A DNA stretch of 64,000 nt from positions 14,846,162 to 14,910,161 of the forward strand of contig JAKSZU010000002.1 of the NCBI GenBank assembly GCA_026018925.1. The letters are read 5' to 3'. Source of the stretch: Tupaia tana. Lineage: Eukaryota; Chordata; Mammalia; Scandentia; Tupaiidae. The notes under the pieces were generated by a model, which had not been told where the DNA came from, ran no database searches, and worked only from the letters and a program-made list of their open reading frames with translations. This document shows positions 1-11,706 of the stretch, piece after piece (positions within the stretch are counted from its first letter, which is position 1; the number at the start of each line of letters is the position of its first letter). The position numbers and the translations under genes are program-made.

Positions 1-2412
1 CACAGAGACCATTCGTGTGAAAGGGACCACGCTGTAATGAAACCCACGGACGTGAGCAGCAGCAGGCAGGTGAGCTGCACGCTGTCCTGTGCACCTGTCG
101 CTTCACTCATCGAGGCTGCAATAGCCCTAGGACCGGGTTCTGTGACGTTCACCCCACCCTAGGCCTGAGGCAAGAACTTGAGCAGCTAATTCTCACAGAC
201 AGAGAGGGCGCCAGGTCGGGAGCCAGCTGGCAGGGCCACCGGACTTAACCAGCACGCTGGGGAGGATGGCGATGAACATGGACGTGAGGGGGCCGGACAA
301 AATGACGGCCACCTGCCTCTACCACGCTGCCTCTCGCTCTGTCACTGGCACATCTGCCGTAGAAGTGTCGGCAACAGCCGGCCCTGCCGGGACTGCTAGA
401 GTGTGTGTTTATGACCAGAAAAACAGATCGGCAGCGCGCAAGAACTGCCCTGACCAATGCCGTGTGTGGCCTGCTCTGTCCCAAACTGGGCTTCATGCTG
501 ACGGTGCGGGCATGGCGGCCAGAGGCACCCACCTGTTACAGCAGAAGGGACGGCGTTCTCCCATGTGCTTTGAGCACCTACTGTGTGTCAGGGTCACGAA
601 GGCAAACACAGCCCTCATGGCACGCACAGGGCATGGTGCCAGCACCACAAATTTCTTCTCACAGAAGTTGGGAAAGAAATATGACTCTGGGGCGGCAGCC
701 CAGACCCTGAGCCTCACTGGCACAGGCCGGAGAGTCCTGCAGATCTGGACGAAGCCTCGACAGGGCCGGCATGAACTCCCTGCAGAATGGTCGATGGACA
801 ATGGCAGCGTGCCAACGCAGAAGGCGATTCCGGCTTGAGTTCCTCACGGCTAACAAATAACCAACGGCCATGCCCAGCTGCAGTCAGGCTCGCCAGGAGG
901 CCTGCTACTGGGCAGGCTGATGCCATGCGGGAGGCCTTGGTCTGACACCTGACCCACCCTAAAAGCCAGGTGTGCCACTGTGCACCTGCAGTCCCAGCTA
1001 CTGGAGAGGCTGAGACAGGAGGATCGTGCCATAGCAAGACATTTTCTAAAACAAACCCCAAAAAACTAAAATTGTGCCTTGTCTCCACCTCCCATAAGAA
1101 GAAAATGCTTTTTTAGCAATTATTCGCCACTATCTTATTTTCCCATAGGTTTTTATTTCATCTCCCATATCCTCATTTCCTCCATCCAGTTTTTCACATG
1201 CCATTAGTAAACGCTGTCAGTAACATCCCTCCTGCAAATGGGTCACACTTTCTTTATGTGGGGTGAAAGGAGCCACCCCAAGTGGTAGCTAGTCAGATTC
1301 TATCATCGTTCCTCTGTGAAATGCCCCAGTGGAAAGACTCCCTGTTTGGAAATGATCCTACTACGGGGCATGCCACCCTCCTTTTATTTCCACTTTATTT
1401 CTCTGACTACTTTAAGCGCAGTAGGATTAAAACTAAAGACAAAGGAAAGCTAAAGGGACAGTGGAAGAGGAAGGCAGAAAGGGAGAGGCCACTTCATGTC
1501 AAAGAAAATCTAGCCTGAAAAGAAACATCACTTTCCTATACCTACGACTGCCACTGCGCTGTCCGACGAGGGCGTGCGAGTCCCGTCCTGTGCTCACATC
1601 GTCCACCTGCACTGAGTTCTGAGACGGGGCTTTTAAGCTCTGTGTTCTGCATGGTGAACATCACTGCATAGATAAACGTGAGCCAATGCATATGTTTTTT
1701 TAAAGTCTATGCTAAGACATCTTAGACTTCGTCACTTAAATAGACACCAGTCAAAATTGGTAAAATACTCGGTTCATCTTCCCAAGGTTAGGTCACCCAC
1801 ACAACACCCACACTGCCTACGACAGGCACTGGGCGCCTACCTAGCCATCTAAAATAGACAGTGTGCAGAACAATAGCAAATTAACATGACACCGAGGAGG
1901 ACGAGGCTCTCTACCTGGAACACACGACTGACTGCCACTCAAACATGACTTAACGATGAGGATTATTAACTTTTATACTTGCTGTCCCCAGATCAAGGGA
2001 GAACGTGCTGAATCCTATAGTTTACAAGGCATCTTTATGCTTCACCCTTATCCTGATGGTAAAGGGGGAGAAGGAGCGAGGGGCCTGTGTGAGAGTGAAG
2101 TTCCCACCATCTGCAGATCGGGAGAGCACTGGGCAGTTAGCATGCTGGTGCACGACCGGGGTGGGCAGGCACGTGCCGGGCAGGATCAGGGATGAGCAGT
2201 CAGTACGCCTGGCAGAAGAGCAGGGGAAGGGCAGTGAGTGTGCCGGGCACCGCCACGGTGGGGAAGATCTCACCGGGCCTCAGACTCAGACTCCAGACAC
2301 TCGATTCCAAGTCTCACGGCCTCTACTCTGCATTCTCATAGCTGTGGTTAGCTCTCTGGCTGCTCCTACACATCCCTCCATCCGTTACCTTAGTTAGCAC
2401 AACTGAAAACTC
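1..2412. other. PDE10A intron 1, mostly unclassified DNA
   Basis: I see no gene here. Open frames are short, overlap on both strands and lack splice-supported structure or any recognised family. The only recognisable element is a 7SL-derived monomer near 963-1065. By position the stretch belongs to the first intron of PDE10A, which is transcribed leftward from about 30 kb. Confidence 0.6.
963..1065 (+). mobile_element. 7SL-derived SINE monomer (Alu/FLAM-like), old
   Basis: The stretch carries the typical 7SL/Alu core: a GCCAGGTG-type start, then GTCCCAGCTACT, GAGGCTGAGACAGGAGGATC and an A-rich end with AAACAAACCCCAAAAAAC. It is a single arm and clearly diverged. 7SL-derived SINEs are known from primates, rodents and tree shrews, so this places the genome in Euarchontoglires. 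No clear target-site duplication was found. Confidence 0.7.
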
Positions 2413-2422
2413 AGTAACTTGA

Positions 2423-2680
2423 TTTTTTTTTTTTTATTTTTCAGAGATTTTTGCTATAGGGCACATGTGCTCACTGGAGAGGCAGAGACAGAGAGACAGA
2501 ACGTGAGAAATCACACCCTTGGAGGAGGACCACACCAGTCTTCTCTTCTCTATTCTCCTCTCAGGATTTTGGACACACACGCATGTGTGGTGTGAGTTTC
2601 AAGCCACTGGGTCAGGACTTGAACTGCAGTTGGCCATGTAGGAGTCCAGCGCCTTAACCACCATGCTACCCGCTGGCCCC
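2423..2680 (-). mobile_element. tRNA-derived SINE, older subfamily, full length
   Basis: Read on the minus strand it has a tRNA-like head ending at 2680 (GGGGCCAGCGGGTAGCATGG), a B-box-like segment, a body, a CT-rich part, the conserved CCTATAGCAAAAATCTCTG end and an A tail (T run at 2422-2435 on plus). It is flanked by a 10-bp duplication, AGYAACTTGA, at 2413-2422 and 2681-2690. Confidence 0.85.
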
Positions 2681-2761
2681 AGCAACTTGATTATTTTAAG
2701 GAAGCCATACCTATTATCATTTTCAACTCAACCACAATTTCTTTAAAAGTGGGGAGATATT

Positions 2762-3026
2762 GGGAACCAGCAATTAGCGTAATGGCTATGTCGCCGGACT
2801 CCCACGTAGTCGACCACGGTTCGCGTCCCGGACCCGGTGGCTTAAAACTCACGCCAGGCGCGTGTGCGTGCGTGCCCAAGATCCCGAGAGGGGAATGGAG
2901 GAGAAGGGATTGTGGCGTGACCATCCCCCCAGGGGGTAATTTCTCGCTTTCTGTCTCTGTCTCTCTCTGTCTGTCTGGTGAGCACACGCGCCCTATAGCA
3001 AAAACCTCTCAAAAAAAAAAAAAAAA
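2762..3026 (+). mobile_element. tRNA-derived SINE, young subfamily, full length
   Basis: It begins GGGAACCAGCAATTAGCGTAA and carries an A-box-like and a B-box-like segment (GGTTCGCGTCC) of a Pol III promoter. These are followed by a GC-rich body with CGTGTGCGTGCGTGCCCAAG, a CT-rich stretch, CCCTATAGCAAAAACCTCTC and a pure A tail. A roughly 14-bp duplication (AGTGGGGAGATATT against AGTAGGGAGATATT) flanks it. It is close in sequence to the copies at 4631, 25598, 52489 and 55113, so this subfamily spread recently. Confidence 0.92.
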
Positions 3027-3174
3027 AGTAGGGAGATATTTTAGAAATCTATGCAGTAGCAAGTGGAGCGAAGTTCTTAAAGCAGTGTGCGAGTTACTGT
3101 CTTCCATTTGGGCTCAAAAAATAGTATATGAGATGTAACTGATGTGAAATTGCCAGATGTTAACAATGTCTTTT

Positions 3175-3424
3175 GGGCTGGCCCTGTAGCCTAGTGGTTA
3201 AGCTACCTGGATCCTAACACGGCCAACTGTACAGTACAAATCCTGGTCCCAGCAGCTTGAGATTGACACACACGTGTGCATGTGCATGCCCCAAATCCCA
3301 ACAGGATGACAAAATGGAAGAGAAGGTCACAGGGTGACCACCACCATGGTTGGGGGGGGGGGTGCTTTCTTCTCCTGCTATCTCTCTGTCTCTCTGGAGA
3401 GTACACATGCCCTCTGGCAAAAAG
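3175..3424 (+). mobile_element. tRNA-derived SINE, subfamily ending CCTCTGGCAAAA
   Basis: The head GGGCTGGCCCTGTAGCCTAG, the body CCCAAATCCCAACAGGATGA and the end GTACACATGCCCTCTGGCAA mark a subfamily distinct from the GGGACCAGCAG type. Relatives lie at 19935-20199, 39691-39916 and around 55040-55551. A G run (about 3353-3362) sits inside the body. The target-site duplication is not clear. Confidence 0.75.
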
Positions 3425-3729
3425 TATTTTTACATGTTTTTAAACCACAGAAAGGCTTTCTAATCATAAAGATTCTGATGAGGTAGAACATTTCAACTTT
3501 ATCTTCTATATAATTTTTATTCTACAAATATTTTAAGATAATCCTTTAAAAATGTCATGCCTTTCTGGTTTTATATTATTATATATATAACATTAAGGTT
3601 TTTATACCATGGTCAAATCACCAACCATAAGGAATTATTAACCCAGCAAATAGATTAATTAAGCAAGTAAATCTTACAACTCTGCATCTGTGAAGGTTTA
3701 AGAGTAAAGGACCAATTTTTATATTTGTC

Positions 3730-3905
3730 CCTTCAGCCTGTGCGTGTGAGAGAGACAGTGTGACCATAATGAGGTCCTGATGCCACGAGCCTCCGCAGTC
3801 TGAGTCGGCCCGGACGCGGGCTCGAGCCGCCCCGTGCGCTCCCAGAGGCCCGGGACGCAGACCCAGGGCCTTTCCCAGGCGTGCAGTTCGTTACCACGGA
3901 GCTAC
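3730..3905 (-). mobile_element. Second tRNA-related SINE family, old GC-rich copy
   Basis: The reverse complement shows GTAGCTCCGTGGTAACGAAC and GGCCCTGGGTCTGCGTCCC, which resemble the A and B boxes of a tRNA-type promoter. It ends in a GTCTCTCTCACACGCAC stretch that also occurs in the copy at 4925-5153. The segment is a GC-rich island in AT-rich surroundings. Family identity is inferred from this resemblance only. Confidence 0.45.
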
Positions 3906-4630
3906 TGCCTGGCCAAGGACTGCCACATTCAAACCACTTACTCAGCTGACTCCAAGAGGAAAAGAGAAACAGTTCCGTCCTAGCTCTAAGAGCATGTAAA
4001 AGGGGTAACCGTGTCCCCTGCATTTCCAAGTGCCGCGGGGCCACGTTCCTCCGTCCTTAGCTTTCCCACCCAAAGGCTCAAACTACACCAGAGTCTCATC
4101 TGGGTGGCAAAGGAGTAAAGATCCGATAAAGTCTGCAATGGGGTTAAAAGGTGCCATTTAAACCGACCACATACTCCCTCGGTAGCAGTTTATGTGTGTG
4201 TTTATAAACACTAATTATTAAAAACTCTTTGTATACTTAGCAGAGAACAATACGCTTGATCCACTACGTCAGAGCTTTGTGCTTGTCCTCAGCCAGCAGT
4301 CCTGGAAACCCTCGGGTTACTCACACACAGAGTCGATGTCACTCACCACAGGTCACCACCCCAATAACGGCTGCCCGTGCAGGGGGACTATCACAGCTGA
4401 CTTCCACACACAGGCCCTCCACTCCTCGCCCTAGCTAAGGCTGGTGACTACTTTGCTGGCAATGTACGTGTGTGCTCCGCCATCAGACACGGCGCCGCCT
4501 GATGGCTGCCTGACAAGGGGCATGGAGGGAGGATGGCCAGGCCTTCGGGGCAGGTGCAGAAACCAGCCAGGGGGACCAATACCCAGGGCTCAACAGAGAA
4601 AACAAACAGCTTTAAAAGTTAGAGGATCAC

Positions 4631-4900
4631 GGGAACCAGCAGTTAGCGAAATGGCTATGTCGCTGGACTCCCACGTAGTCGACCGCGGTTCGCGTCTCGG
4701 ACCCGGTGGCTTACAACTCACGCCGGGCGCGTGTGCGTGCGTGCCCAAGATCCCGAGAGGAGAATGGAGGAGAAGGGATTGCGGCGTGACCATCTCCCCT
4801 GGGGGGTGATTTCTCGCTTTCTGTCTCTATGTCTCTCTCTGTCTGTCTGGCGAGCGCACGCGCCCTATAGCGAAAAACCTCTTCAAAAAAAAAAAAAAAA
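4631..4900 (+). mobile_element. tRNA-derived SINE, young subfamily, full length
   Basis: Full-length copy with GGTTCGCGTCTCGG as B box, the CGTGTGCGTGCGTGCCCAAG body motif, a CT-rich part and a 16-base A tail. A 13- to 14-bp duplication (AAGTTAGAGGATCA, last base differing on the left) lies at about 4617-4630 and 4899-4912. A second, unrelated SINE begins just 12 bp beyond the right duplication. Confidence 0.92.
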
Positions 4901-4924
4901 GTTAGAGGATCAATAGAAATGCCT

Positions 4925-5153
4925 GGCCCAGCTCCACAGCACAGCAGTAAAGCATTGCTCGAGAGAAGCTGGATGCCACATGACGACCGTGGTTTGAATC
5001 CCCAGTCCTGGTAGTCCCAAACATGCCAGGCACCTGCGAAACCGCCCAAGATCCGATGGACTGGAGAACTGCAGAACAGGGACTGTGGTGTGACCAGACT
5101 TTCTCTCACACGCATGCACTCTAACATGAATAAAGAGATAAAATAAATAAATA
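4925..5153 (+). mobile_element. Second tRNA-related SINE family, with target duplication
   Basis: Starts in GGCCCAGCTCCACAGCACAG, has a B-box-like GTGGTTTGAATCCCCAG, then GTGACCAGACTTTCTCTCAC and ends CTAACATGAATAAAGAGATA with an AAATA-rich tail. AAATGCCT repeats at about 4918-4925 and 5154-5161 and is probably the target duplication. The ACCATGAATAAAATGAAGAG-type 3' end recurs near 12670, so this is a family separate from the dominant SINE. Confidence 0.65.
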
Positions 5154-5794
5154 AAATGCCTAATAATCGGAGGTTTAATTATAGCAGCAAGCAGAATGAT
5201 AAACTTCAGGAGCCCTGCAAAGGCATATCCACGTCACTAGGGACCGGTAACTGACGCTCGCAGAGATCAAAGGTAAGATACTCCACCACAGCACCTGAGG
5301 CCAGAAAGGCAGCGCACATTTGAAGACTCCATGTGAAACAGCTTCAGCTACTAAAAGCAGAGCTTTAATAGTACCGTTTGGTCATCTGGGAAACGCCTTC
5401 TTTCCTGAATGGCTGGCTCTTGGAGGCAAAGGGATGTGCCACACGGTGACCACCCCCGGTGACAGAGTGCCGGCCACTCGACAGACCCCAGTGAGTGGAG
5501 GGACGGCTCTGTGGGGCCCTGAGGACAGAGACGCAAAGTCGACGACTCTGCCTCCGTGCTCGTCTCTGACCCTCGCTTCATCAGGGCTCACCCTCTCCAG
5601 ACTTGCACGGAACTGATAACGCAGGCCACGCACTTGGAGACGTGGAGACCCTTTGCATAACCGTACAGTGGTGTGATTTCCACCAGAGGCTGTTCTTACC
5701 CTTTGATTGCCCTCACAGGGCTGCCTGCAGCAGCCTCCAAGAGAATCTGTACTCCCTCACATCTCTTTAACTTCACTTACACACATTTTCATCA

Positions 5795-6052
5795 CACGCC
5801 CGTCAGTGGCGTGCAGGTTAAGGCGACTGGATCCCACGTGGCAGACTGCAGTTCGAGTCCCAGACCGGGTGGTTTGAGAAACACGCCAGGTGCAGATTTG
5901 TGCATGGCCAAAGTCCAGAAAGGAGGGAGAGGCGGAGAAAGCACTGCGGCGTGACCAGGTCCCGGGGGTGCTTTCTCACTTTTTCTCTGTCTCTGTCTCT
6001 CTCTCTCTCTTAGTGAGCACAAGTGCCCTCTAAAAAATAAAAATTAAATTTT
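5795..6052 (+). mobile_element. tRNA-derived SINE, older subfamily
   Basis: Contains GTGGCGTGCAGGTTAAGGCG, GACTGCAGTTCGAGTCCCAG (B box) and a body with ACGCCAGGTGCA. A CT-rich stretch GTCTCTGTCTCTCTCTCTCT and GCACAAGTGCCCTCTAAAAA follow. It is diverged from the young subfamily but collinear with it. Confidence 0.75.
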
Positions 6053-6289
6053 TATCACAAGTTTAAATAGTTGCTTGATCTACAATGTATGTTCCCATAT
6101 GTATTTTTACAGCAAATAAACCTTACACATATTTCTGTCAAGACCTTGGAGCCGAGAAATAGTTTGTGTGGTTCAGAGTCTGTCCACCACACAGCCTTCC
6201 TGAAAAGACAATCTTCAATGTCAAACTGAACAGCTAAATCAGATATGTGCATCCCTCTGACAACTTCTCACTTCTGAGTTATAATGCTA

Positions 6290-8100
6290 AGACAGATGGG
6301 TGGGAGGCGGGATGGATGGGTGATGGATGGTGGGGGGTGAGGGGTGATGACTTGATGAATGGGTGGTGAACAGATGGATGAAAGGTGGGTGGGTGGTGAG
6401 TGGGTGGATGGAAGGATGGCGGGTGGGTGTGTGGTAGCTGTGCGGGTGGATGGATAGATGGTGGGTGGGTGGGTGTGTGGTAGCTGTGCAGGTGGATGGA
6501 TAGATAGAGGGTGGGTAGCTGTGTGGTAGCTGTGCAGGTGGATGGATAGATAGAGGGTGGGTAGCTGTGTGGTAGCTGTGCGGGTGGACGGATAGATGGT
6601 GGGTGGGTGGGTGTGTGGTAGCTGTGCGGGTGGACGGATAGATGGCGGGTGGGTGTGTGGTAGCTGTGCGGGTGGACGGATAGATGGCGGGTGGGTGTGT
6701 GGTAGCTGTGCGGGTGGACGGATAGATGGCGGGTGGGTGTGTGGTAGCTGTGCGGGTGGACGGATAGATGGCGGGTGGGTGTGTGGTAGCTGTGCGGGTG
6801 GACGGATAGATGGCGGGTGGGTGTGTGGTAGCTGTGCGGGTGGACGGATAGATGGCGGGTGGGTGTGTGGTAGCTGTGCGGGTGGACGGATAGATGGCGG
6901 GTGGGTGTGTGGTAGCTGTGCGGGTGGATGGATAGATGGCGGGTGGGTGTGTGGTAGCTGTGCGGGTGGATGGATAGATGGCGGGTGGGTGTGTGGTAGC
7001 TGTGCGGGTGGACGGATAGATGGCGGGTGGGTGTGTGGTAGCTGTGCGGGTGGACGGATAGATGGCGGGTGGGTGTGTGGTAGCTGTGCGGGTGGACGGA
7101 TAGATGGCGGGTGGGTGTGTGGTAGCTGTGCGGGTGGACGGATAGATGGCGGGTGGGTGTGTGGTAGCTGTGCGGGTGGACGGATAGATGGCGGGTGGGT
7201 AGGTGTGTGGTAGCTGTGCGGGTGGACGGATAGATGGCAGGTGGGTGTGTGGTAGCTGTGCGGGCGGACGGATAGATGGCGGGTGGGTAGGTGTGTGGTA
7301 GCTGTGCGGGCGGACGGATAGATGGCGGGTGGGTGTGTGGTAGCTGTGCGGGTGGACGGATAGATGGCGGGTGGGTGTGTGGTAGCTGTGCGGGTGGACG
7401 GATAGATGGCGGGTGGGTGTGTGGTAGCTGTGCGGGTGGACGGATAGATAGCGGGTGGGTGTGTGGTAGCTGTGCGGGTGGATGGATAGATGGCGGGTGG
7501 GTGTGTGGCAGCTGTGCGGGTGGACGGATAGATGGCGGGTGGGTGTGTGGTAGCTGTGCGGGCGGACGGATAGATGGCGGGTGGGTGTGTGGTAGCTGTG
7601 CGGGCGGACGGATAGATGGCGGGTGGGTGTGTGGTAGCTGTGCGGGCGGACGGATAGATGGCGGGTGGGTGTGTGGTAGCTGTGCGGGTGGATGGATAGA
7701 TGGCGGGTGGGTAGGTGTGTGGTAGCTGTGCGGGTGGACGGATAGATGGTGGTGGGTGTGTGGCAGCTGTGCAGGTGGATGGATAGATGGCGGGTGGGTG
7801 TGTGGTAGCTGTGCAGGTGGACGGATAGATGGCGGGTGGATGTGTGGTAGCTGTGCGGGTGGACGGATAGATGGCGGGTGGGTGTGTGGCAGCTGTGCGG
7901 GTGGACGGATAGATGGCGGGTGGGTGTGTGGTAGCTGTGTGGGTGGATGGTGGGTGATGGACAGTAGATGGTACATGTGTAGGTAGGTGTAAGGTGGGTG
8001 GGAGGATCATGGTGGATGGACGGATGGATGAATGGATGGATGGCAGGTGGGGTGGACAGTTGGTGGCAGGCAGGTGGGTGGGTGGATGGATGGTGACACG
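6290..8100. repeat. 42-bp minisatellite with GGAT/GGTG-rich edges, PDE10A intron 1
   Basis: About 36 head-to-tail units of mainly 42 bp fill roughly 6420-7955, flanked by degenerate GGAT/GGTG tetramers at 6290-6420 and 7955-8100. Each unit holds GGTAGCTGTGCGGGTGG and GGATAGATGGCGGGTGGGTG. Most differences are single bases (GGAC/GGAT, GCGGGTGG/GCGGGCGG). Three units, near 7200, 7288 and 7712, carry a 4-bp GTAG insertion, making them 46 bp. The unit is a multiple of three and largely stop-free, so long open frames appear on both strands (for example 14-residue CGSCAGGRIDGGWV periods on plus). These have no composition or context of genes. The array probably grew from a tetranucleotide repeat and is likely length-polymorphic. 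Confidence 0.95.
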
Positions 8101-10478
8101 GAGCCTGGCGTGAGTGCAGGCTCACTGAAACGGGACCGCCCGCGGTCACAGAGGCTCTCCTGGTGTGCTCCCCGGACTCCCCTGAAGACCAGAGCTCCTG
8201 GCCTGCCTGCTGCTCAGTGCCTGAGAGGCGTGTACACTCAAGGCGGTGACCTGTGTGTGATTCAGGAGGGGGAGAAGGTGTGTCTTTCCTCTCTTGCAAA
8301 TGAAGGAAGGTCAATTATGAAAGGAAAGCAGATAAGGGAAATCGGCCAGACACACAGAGACAAACCCCACAGGACCCTCCTCATGTGTGGACCCTACGGA
8401 GCCGAACCCACAGAGGGAGACAGGAGATGGGTGTGACAGAGGCTGGGCGGGCACAGGACGGGGAAGTGTTCAGCAAAGGGTGCAGGTCTGCTGTGGTGAC
8501 CTGCCACACAGACAGGCAGCAGTGACGAACAGCGTGCTGTGTGTTCCCAAACAGCCAGACCAGTCGCTGTAAACGCTCTCACCAAAAGTGAGTAAATGAA
8601 CACTGAGGTGAAGCAAGGGCCCACTGGTCACCTCCACAACTCACCCCAGTCTGTGCCTGTGTGAAAGCATTGCTGTGCACCCATCACTGCACACTCATTA
8701 GAGTTTCTATTAGAAAGGGGAGAGAAAGGGGACCAGCAGACCTGCCTCAGGCAGACATTCTCGGGCAATTTCATCTTGCAAGAGCCTGTGAGGTCGGAGG
8801 ACCAGGAATGAAATGGGAGCCGAGACAAGGCCTGACGTCCCAAGGCGCCCACCTCAGCCTCCTGAGGGCAGGCAGGGGCCCCGACGCCCACTGCGCCAGC
8901 GCCTCTCGGATGGGGCCTCGTTCTGTTGTCCACGCCAGTCCCAACCTCCTGGGTCACGGAGGTCACAGGTGCTCGGCACATGGACAGCCATCAGCTGGAG
9001 CAGGACCTGAGCCCGGGGCCGCCCGTGTGGTCCCAGCGTGGAGAGTGCAGTCGTCAGCAGTACAGGCTGCCACGGCTAGGCCAGAGATGTCCTTTCTTTA
9101 AGTTTATGTATTTCTCTTCCATGGAACTGGGGGGTGACACAGGCGCCCCAAGTAGGGTCTTCACGTTCCCCCAACAGAGTCTTCATGATGCCCTCAGCCT
9201 CGACCAGCCAGGATGGCAGACGCACTTGCAGGCAGCAGAGTGCACAGGGAGACCTCGGGGTGCGGGCCGGAAACGGTCCCCATGCCATCAGCGTCGTGAC
9301 TTATGGCGTCGCCGTGGCACTGCACCATGGCAGCCGGGAATCCCTGTCTTTGAGGTTTCCTTTGCCCACATCCTCCTGACCTGGGTACCCCAGTTCAGAC
9401 GCAGCTGCTAGAAGATGCTCATTTCAGGAGTTCTCACAAGCTTGGGAGAGTCCCGCGTCGGCCCTGAGTACAGCGACAGCCCGCTTCCTGCCTGCTGACA
9501 GTCCCTGGGTCTCACGGGCAGGAGACACGCCCAGGGCCTCCCCCAGGCTTCTGTCGCTCCAGTGTGTGTGCGTTATCCGTTCACGGCTGCACTCCTCACT
9601 GCACAGCCACGCACTTCACCGTCGCTGCACATCCTGGTGTGGAAGGCACGCTACTCCACACCACGCGAGCTTGGCACGCACGGCACAAAGGCAGGGCCGC
9701 CTCCTGAAGTGCCCCAATAGTGACATCGCGCTACTTGAATCTTCACAAGAGCAGAAACCAATGTTTTATGAAATGAAGATAAAAAATTAAAGGAAAGACA
9801 TAGAGACGTATGTGACACGGGATTATGTGGCAAGCTGGCCACTCAGCCCTGTGGCACCAAGCACGCACACACGAGCGCGGACGCCGCAGGCCAGTTCGCC
9901 GAGCACAGGACACTGCAAGTGGTCTGCCCGGCTCCGCGCGTGCTGCGGGACTCAGGGGCACTTACCCGTGTCTGTGGCTGCCGCCTTCTCTTGGCATCAG
10001 ACACTGAAAACCATGAAAACCGACGGGACGATTCCAGGTCAGACCAGAAACTCCTTGCTCGTGAAAATGTTGTCTCTCACTTCCCACAGCGGTCAAAGTG
10101 CTTGGAGCAGAGTGTCCTGCCCCATAGAGAAGAGGGCCATGGGGACACAGGCCCGGTCATGGCAGGTGCCCACGCCCCTCTGAAACACGGGAGAGACCTG
10201 AGCTCATCAACACAACACGCCTGGCTCTCCCGACACAGGCAAGGCAAGGGCGGCCGCGTCTCTCTGAGGGGACTTGGGACGCCGCACTAAGGCCTTGTTC
10301 CCGCCCGGCCTGTGCTCTCGGGGAGGGCGGAGCAGCGGCACAGACGGTGCAGCTTTAGCAGGTGCAAACACACATGTCCAGTCCTCTACCGAGGGTCGTC
10401 CCTGACTAAGACGAAATGTCATACAGGTATTCCCACGGTGTGTGCTATGTTTAGTATTTGTTTAAAAATAGTTTTGGA
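8101..10478. other. PDE10A intron 1, GC-moderate DNA, no gene seen
   Basis: Only a probable antisense 7SL dimer (8818-8985) can be named here. The remaining open frames overlap each other on both strands and show no domain I recognise. Confidence 0.55.
8818..8985 (-). mobile_element. 7SL-derived SINE, probable dimer, GC-rich old copy
   Basis: The reverse complement reads AGGAGGTTGGGACTGG and GTGGACAACAGAACGAGGCC, which matches the right part of a 7SL monomer. It then shows a new start GCTGGCGCAGTGGGCG and CTCAGGAGGCTGAGGTGGG, which is a second monomer. Two arms in tandem resemble the dimer at the end of the window. Divergence is high. Confidence 0.5.
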
Positions 10479-10670
10479 GGGGCCAGTAATGGTTACGTGG
10501 CTGGACTCCCACATGGCTGACTACAGTTCAAGTCCCGGACCCAGAGGCTTGAAACTCACGCTGGGGACTGTAGTGTGGTCATCCCCTCAGGGGGTGACTT
10601 CTCACTTTTGATCTCTCTGTCTTTCTGCCTCTCCAGCAAACGCACACACCCTACAGCAAAAAAAAAAAAT
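10479..10670 (+). mobile_element. tRNA-derived SINE with internal deletion
   Basis: Head GGGGCCAGTAATGGTTACGT, B box GTTCAAGTCCCGGACCC, then an abrupt jump to GTAGTGTGGTCATCCCCTCA. The CGTGTGCGTGC part of the body is missing. It ends GCACACACCCTACAGC plus A tail. The flanks AAATAGTTTTGG and ATATAGCTTTGG may be the target duplication. Confidence 0.75.
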
Positions 10671-10687
10671 CTAAAATAATATAGCTT

Positions 10688-10883
10688 TGGGCCAGCAAGT
10701 GGCATGATGGTTACTGTGGCTAGAGCCCACATAGCCAACTTCCCGGTTTAAGTTCTAGACCCAGAAGCTTGGAAAACACACCGCAGTGTGTGGTGTGCAC
10801 GCACGCCCAAAACCCTGAGAAGAGAAGGGAGAAGGGACCGTGACATGGCCATCCCCCCGGGGGTGCATTCTCACTTTCCTTGT

Positions 10884-10933
<50 letters not shown>

Positions 10934-10958
10934 ATGGCAAATTAGAAAAGAAAAAATA
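10688..10958 (+). mobile_element. tRNA-derived SINE with expanded CT tract
   Basis: Starts GGGCCAGCAAGTGGCATGAT directly after the preceding SINE and carries the usual head, body and CATCCCCCCGGGGGTG motif. Its CT part has grown to a pure (CT)n at about 10896-10928, and it ends CCTATGGCAAATTAG. The CT tract is a likely length-variable microsatellite. Confidence 0.78.
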
Positions 10959-11079
10959 CCTTCCTTTTTTTTTTTTTTTTTAATAAGCCACTTCATTTAT
11001 TCAAAGGTTAATTCTGTTCCAGGAATTTTTTTCTCCCAAAGAATTATTTTCTCAAGTTTATCCATCATCATTATTATTG

Positions 11080-11226
11080 TGTTTTTGTTCTTCTTTTTGT
11101 TTGTTTGTTTAATTTGACCAGAGAGAGATAGAGAAAGTGAGAAAGCACACTGCCAAGTTCGGGACTCGACCAGTGTTGGCCAAGTGGGGCTTCAGAACCC
11201 CAAGCAGCACGCCACCTGCCGACCCC
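11080..11226 (-). mobile_element. tRNA-derived SINE, short (body-deleted) copy
   Basis: The minus strand begins near 11226 with GGGGGTCGGCAGGTGGCGTG, then a diverged B-box region, then directly the TTTCTCACTTTCTCTATCTC part and a T-rich (plus-strand) tail. It lacks the central body, like the copies at 11707 and 35233. Confidence 0.65.
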
Positions 11227-11706
11227 CAAAACAGCCTCTTTATCATTAGTCTCTTGCAGTTGCCATTTTATTGATCTAATTAATTGCTTTATATAATTTT
11301 GATTCTAAAAAATGCAGTACAAAGGTATTTTTAACTAAACTAAACCCATCTGTGGCAAACTGTCAATAAAGGACTTCCCCTATGGGGTTTTAGCACTGTA
11401 GCTGCAGAAGTCACTTTTAACAGCGGAAGACAGCTGAAACCACGCACACCCTTGTAACTAGACCCTGACCAGAACACACTCGTTCAGTCAACATCCTCGC
11501 CGAGTGGTAATCAAAAACTTTCTCGTTTTCACATTGAGCCGACGCTGCTTCCTTACCGCGTGCACACAGGGTGTGTGAGGCCGCCGTTGGTGGCGAGGTG
11601 CCTGCCTCTACGCAGGTACGCCTTCGCCTCAACACATTGGCATGGAGACCGAGCACCACCGACTTATGTCAATCTCGACAACAATCTCAGAACATAAAGA
11701 ATTAAT

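Noticed and set aside
2762..2850. tRNA genes suggested by A and B boxes
   Set aside because: All such boxes sit at the head of SINE copies with A tails and target duplications. None folds as an intact tRNA with a proper acceptor stem by inspection.
6420..7955. CRISPR-like regular spacing
   Set aside because: Units are contiguous with no unique spacers, and the DNA is mammalian. It is a minisatellite.
6268..8314. Open frames of 144 to 675 codons on both strands of the 42-bp array
   Set aside because: The repeat unit is a multiple of three and lacks stops, so frames are open by arithmetic. The products are pure period repeats with no start context, splice or domain evidence.
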